From Drosophila miranda (Eukaryota; Arthropoda; Insecta; Diptera; Drosophilidae): 64,000 nt of DNA. The DNA lies in contig NC_046677.1 of the NCBI RefSeq assembly GCF_003369915.1, forward strand, positions 25,004,913-25,068,912. Reading direction: 5' to 3'. The position numbers were made by a program, and so were the translations under genes. A model generated the notes under the pieces. It did no database searches, was not told the origin of the DNA, and saw only the letters and a program-made list of their open reading frames with translations. Of the stretch, positions 59,730 to 64,000 are shown piece by piece. Within the stretch, counting starts at the first letter, position 1. Each line of letters starts with the position of its first letter.

Positions 59730-61582
59730 TTAATTGAAACTCTCCTGCTGAATTTCTTTCGATTCAATCAGCTTCTTTAGGGACATACCATCCAGACTAT
59801 CAGTATCATTCCCCTCGCCATAAAGCTTAGCAAAAATGAGATCCTTGATCATTCTGATTGCCTGTGAAATGGAAGGTGTCGGCGGCGGAATGCCGTTGCC
59901 GGGGAGCACATAGTCGGCCACAAAATGCAGCATGCGGTAGGTAGCATGCTTGTAGGCCTCTCTCTGGATGAGGCACTGGCGGATACGCTGCCCCATGGTG
60001 GCGGCCAGGCAGCTCTGTAGCAAGGCCACCTGCTCCTCCATCTGCTGAGCAGATCGCTCCACCTGCTTGGTGTGATCCAGGAGTTTGCTGGTGGAGCAGT
60101 TGAGAGATTTATGTATTATGGAGGGTAATACTACTTTGATCTCTTACTTGTACTTCTCCTCAGAGCTGAGTTTGATCTTCTCTGTTATCTCCATTTCATT
60201 ACGTATTTCCTTGATGTTCTTCATCGAGGCTTCTAACTCGATCTCGCCCAGTTTTAGCTTGATATGCTGCTCCTTTTGGATGCCTAAGCTCACCTGATAA
60301 TCGCGCTGAAGTTGGGCAATCTGCTTCAGATGTTCCCCCTGGTCGGCGTTGGCGCGAAAGAGCTCGCTGCTCAAAGACTGTTGCATCTCGTGGAGGTTCT
60401 TAATCTCCTGATCTCTCAGTTTTATCTCATCGGCGAGCTTCTGCTTCTCGCCTTTGATCTTCTCCAGCTTCAAATTGAGCTCCTCGTAGGAGAGCTTAAT
60501 ATCGGCTGATTCGAGATACGATAGACGCAGCTGCTCGGTGAGGGTGGCATTGCGACGCTGCTCCACTGAGAACAGAGAGGTGTACAGGTGCAACTGATTG
60601 CGAGTTTTCAGTACCTGGAGAATAGGGATACAAGGGATACATTATAACAAATCAAGGGTAATATTTCTTTCCCCAAGAATTGACATAAAACATAAAGCTC
60701 CTTGACATTTCGTCAAACTATATTTATGTCAAAAATCACTTAAATTCTAGCAAATTCCCAATCAATGCCCTGAACTACTCTACTCACCATCTTCTTTTGG
60801 TCCTCCAACTGCTCTGTGATATGACGGACTTCCGCACGCCGCTTGCGCCAGGCGTGCAGCATAATCGTATTGAAGATCTTCTGGCTGGCCAAGCGTGCAT
60901 CCTGATCGGGGCTGACGATGAAGGTCATCCGTCCCTTGACGGAGGCCTCATACATCTGGGACGCATCCTGCATTAGCATCTTGGACATTTTCGCATCCAG
61001 TCCAGCTACAGCCCCCACTGTCTGCTCATCCTTGCAGGGGACATGGGCCACCACCTGATAGTTGCCTGAGCGACGGGCCTCCTTGAAGTCCATTTGGGAG
61101 ACGGACTTGCGGGCCTGGTAGTTGATCATGGCCGCCGTCTGCTGGCGCTTCAGCGTTAGATATGGAGTCGTCGTCAGACTTAAGGACTCCTTGGGCAGCG
61201 TCACGATCTTTGGCACTACCTTGCAGTTGCGCTGACCCTCCGACCGGGGAACAGCGATGGTGGTCACCGATGTGTCCGACGACGAGGGTGTCAGCAGCCC
61301 AGCCGGTGGAGTCTTCTCCAGCAGCCGCTTCTGCCCGATGTTCTTCTTGTCGAAGGAGCTAAGGATGGCAGGCATTCGGCATCCATCTTTTGTCGTGGAT
61401 CTCTGCACTCACCCATTAGTGGTCGTCTTCTTCGGACCGATCTGCGAGAAGCTACGTCGCTTTTGCACTGATCCCGGAATCAGGGTCTTGGTGTACGGGG
61501 CCCTGGGCGTGATGAGGGTCCTGGGTCCGTTGGCCGGGCCATTCGATAGGGTTTGACGAATACGTGGACTTTTGGGCTTCAT
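59730..61582 (-). CDS. Coiled-coil protein C, copy 2
   Basis: Exons 61582-61413, 61358-60788, 60614-60148 and 60087-59730 give 521 residues, frame intact. Against copy 1 about 16 bases differ in the coding sequence, and about 12 of them change an amino acid: SLKILNAI to SQKIFNTI, NG to KG, ENRHE to KNLHE, NSEL to SSEL, AKAD to ANAD, QQEQ to QKEQ, LAPT to LAAT, RETY to REAY, and PGYG to PGNG. The changes cluster in the second half of exon 2 and in exons 3-4. The first exon is identical. Confidence 0.85.
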
Positions 61583-62307
61583 GGTTACTGGCGACTAAAC
61601 TCTTCAAAAATCTTTTTGAACTCGAAATGGAACACAACAAATGCTAACAATTTTTCTTATATTTTTGGGTTTTTTTTTTTTTGTTTCAAGAGAGAACGTC
61701 ACAACAGAACAGCACTAGAAAGAATGAGACTTATATGACTGAGATTTCAGTTAGAACTGTATAAACTAAAGGCAGGACCTACTGAGATATGCTTCATTGG
61801 GGTTTATTTTTGGCTAAAATGGATTTGACAGGAAAAACTCTGTTAAAGGAACGAAGACAATCAATGCTGGTTTAGATCGGGAAAAGCAATTCTCAGGATT
61901 CTTTCCCCGAGACCCCGAGTTACGCCTGTGTGTTTCGAACTGAATAATTTTGAAGCACTTTTGAACCATCAGACGATGCACCGAGTGAAAGTCGGCAGCT
62001 CTCTCTTTGTAATTTCTTTGGTTGGGAAAATGCAGAATGAATATCCACTGAGAAAACGAAAACTTCATCCCAGAGGAAGAGCACTGTTTGTAGAGCAATT
62101 GTGCCCCACCCAATTCACGGGCACAATAAGTTCCTATCATGACTATTCATAGGTCTATAGGGTGTATAGAAGCAAAAATAAACATATGCACAGTACCTAT
62201 GGTATACATTGTATCACGGAATGAATATGCAGTGAAGCATTAGCATGGGACTTCCATGTAAAGTCAGTTTAGTTGGGACTTGGCAGTACACGAATCAAGT
62301 TGAAAAC

Positions 62308-63364
62308 ATGAGGCACTCGGGCTTTGTGCTGATCATTTTGTATCTTTTTCACCAAGGGATACCCTCACTCGCCAGAGGATATTAGGAACAACATATGGCG
62401 CAGGATGCTAGCATCGCGGAGCAGTGCAATGGATATTGTTTCTCAGTTCTCCAGTCCTTCCTCGATCATTTTACCCAGTTGAAAATGGCAGGTGATGCCA
62501 ATAATGAAATGAAAAACGAAATTCACTCATTGAAGGCCACCGTCAACAATTTGCAGAGCCAGTTACTAAATGGTGTCGAGCAAATGACGGGCCTCAAAGA
62601 GCAGGTGAAGGAGATTTCTGCAGTGAAAGTTCATCAAACGGCGGAGAGTGTCACGAAACATGTCCCAATGGTCCCTCAAGTGGCATTTTCCAGATAAAGA
62701 TTGAGGCAATAAAGGAGCCGTTCCAAGTTCCCTGCGTGCCTTTTTCGTCTGGCTGGATGGTCATTCAAAGGCGCATCGAAGGAAGTACGGACTTTAATCG
62801 CACCTGAAACGACTACAAACTAGGCTTCGGAAACCTCCGAGATAACTTTTTCCTGGGACTCGAAAAAATCCATCTAATGACCAAAAACCAAAACCACGAG
62901 CTGTTCATCTAACTTCAAGATATTGCTCATTACACGGATTTTAAAATAGGGAGCGAAAAGGAAGCCTACAAGCTGAAATCAGTGGGAAAATATTCTGGAA
63001 CAGCCCGGAGATTCACTAACTGAACATCACTTGAATATGAAGTTTTCCACATTGGATCGGGATAATGACATTGATGAGGATCGATATTGTGCTGATGTTC
63101 TGGGAGGTGGTTGGTGGTTTCGCGATTGCGCACAAAGGTAAACCTTAATTTTCCAAAACTTATGGTGTTATTATAATTATTTCGAGTATATCATTTTAAT
63201 TCTCTCATTATAACAGTTCCCTCAACGGAAAATATTATGCAGATGGTAAAAGTGCACCAAGTAAACGTGACGGAATTCTTTGGGGTAGTTGGCAGCACTA
63301 TGACTACACTAACTCGCTTACACGTACCCAAATGATGATAGGGCCAACATCCTATCATAGTTAA
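62308..63364 (+). pseudogene. Fibrinogen-domain (FReD) secreted protein gene, broken, copy 2
   Basis: It carries the same shared breaks in the fibrinogen domain as copy 1, so the gene was already broken before duplication. Two further changes are private: a stop after PSLARGY near 62382 (TAG, where copy 1 reads CAG) and an extra C near 63006. In turn it has CAG where copy 1 has the private TAG (HFTQLKMAG), so the coiled-coil frame (62395-62697) is open. Both copies are decaying independently. Confidence 0.8.
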
Positions 63365-64000
63365 ATCAATGTTGAAACACAATTTTAGCCAGTTTTTAAA
63401 AAATCCCTTCTTAAAATACCCTTAGTCGCAGTCGAAACGTTAGCAAAAACGAAAACTGACGAATGCTTTCTGCAAATTTTGTTCCTAAAAGCGTTTGATT
63501 TTTTTAATTTGAATTTTTTTATTAATAAAATTAAATTGGAGATATGACTAAGACTTTTACTTAAATTTTTTAATCGCAAGAAAATTACTTAACAATATCG
63601 TTTTCTTTTGAGAAACATACGATACAGGCGAGCATTCTACCACTGAACCACCGATGCTGTGTTGATTTTCGGGATTAAATATTTAAATATAAGGAAATAT
63701 AAAGAATATTTATTAATCTTAATTCGATATGTTCTATTTCTGTGTTCTATTTTCTATACCACATTTTTAACCTGGCACTCCATTCATTGGGTAGAATTCT
63801 TAAATTCCAAAAACGATAAGCAACTTGATTGGACTATCAAGTCGTAAAAAACCTTTCCAGTTCCATCAATGGGAACGGCTTAAACGTAAAAGTATTGTAT
63901 TTAGAAATTGGTTCCCAATGCTAAAATTACAGAGACCTTCCCTATCAGCGCGAAAAGTAGATGATGTATATAATGAACACAAAACTTAAGACCTACATGA
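63365..64000. other. Non-coding end of window, copy 2
   Basis: Same non-coding sequence as 56572-57207. No coding exon is seen. The window ends inside the duplicated unit. Confidence 0.6.
63625..63657 (-). tRNA. 5' half of tRNA-Gly, pseudogene, copy 2
   Basis: Identical to 56832-56864 at the matching place in the second unit. It was inserted before the duplication. Confidence 0.8.

Larger units (their letters stand above)
58131..64000. repeat. Segmental tandem duplication, copy 2 (cut by the window end)
   Basis: Matches 51340-57207 with over 99% identity by eye and only 2-3 single-base indels (for example in a T run near 58418 and an extra C near 63006). It runs off the window, so the right boundary, and whether a third copy exists, cannot be seen. 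Confidence 0.97.

Overview
The window is eukaryotic DNA from a Drosophila species. The strongest marker is a complete dorsal (dl) gene, with the Rel homology domain, both known isoform tails and the expected intron pattern. Short 50-90 nt introns, AT-rich intergenic DNA and poly-glutamine/poly-asparagine tracts agree. The dorsal protein differs enough from D. melanogaster (as I remember it) to suggest another lineage. An obscura-group fly is possible but not shown by the sequence. Gene models were assembled by hand from reading frames and splice sites, and each was checked for phase.

Left part (1-26.5 kb). A four-exon glycine-N-acyltransferase-like GNAT gene lies on the minus strand at 2.3-4.35 kb. 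A long, mostly non-coding stretch follows, with two candidate small genes at 10.7 kb (50 codons) and 12.3-12.85 kb (three exons, one membrane segment). A large F-box-like/leucine-rich-repeat gene (minus, 14.67-18.37 kb) carries two single-base frame breaks, and its 3' end is partly duplicated just downstream. A field of diverged tandem repeats (18.96-20.65 kb) leads to a DHX35-type DEAH RNA helicase (plus, 20.8-23.0 kb). This gene is convergent with an SDR16C-type retinol-dehydrogenase-like gene (minus, 23.16-26.46 kb).

Middle (28-34 kb). Two paralogous coiled-coil genes (minus, 28.4-29.5 and 31.0-32.5 kb) share exon lengths and phases. Between them lies a small two-exon plus-strand gene with two in-frame stops. 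The longer tail of the second coiled-coil gene comes from a 38-codon tandem repeat.

Dorsal region (about 34.9-50.5 kb). Candidate alternative 5' non-coding exons precede the coding exons at 44.0-50.5 kb. Splicing out of the fourth coding exon gives dl-A (710 residues, with nuclear localisation signal and Q/N-rich activation tail). Reading through it gives dl-B (989 residues).

Right part (50.5-64 kb). After a block of ~145-bp repeats, a 6.79-kb unit occurs twice in direct tandem with very high identity (51,340-58,130 and 58,131 to beyond the window). Each unit carries a secreted DUF1091-type gene with a GC-AG intron, a convergent larger member of the coiled-coil family, a broken fibrinogen-domain gene and the 5' half of a tRNA-Gly. 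Differences between the copies are concentrated in the coiled-coil gene and mostly change amino acids. No virus-like element, CRISPR array or complete transposon was recognised.
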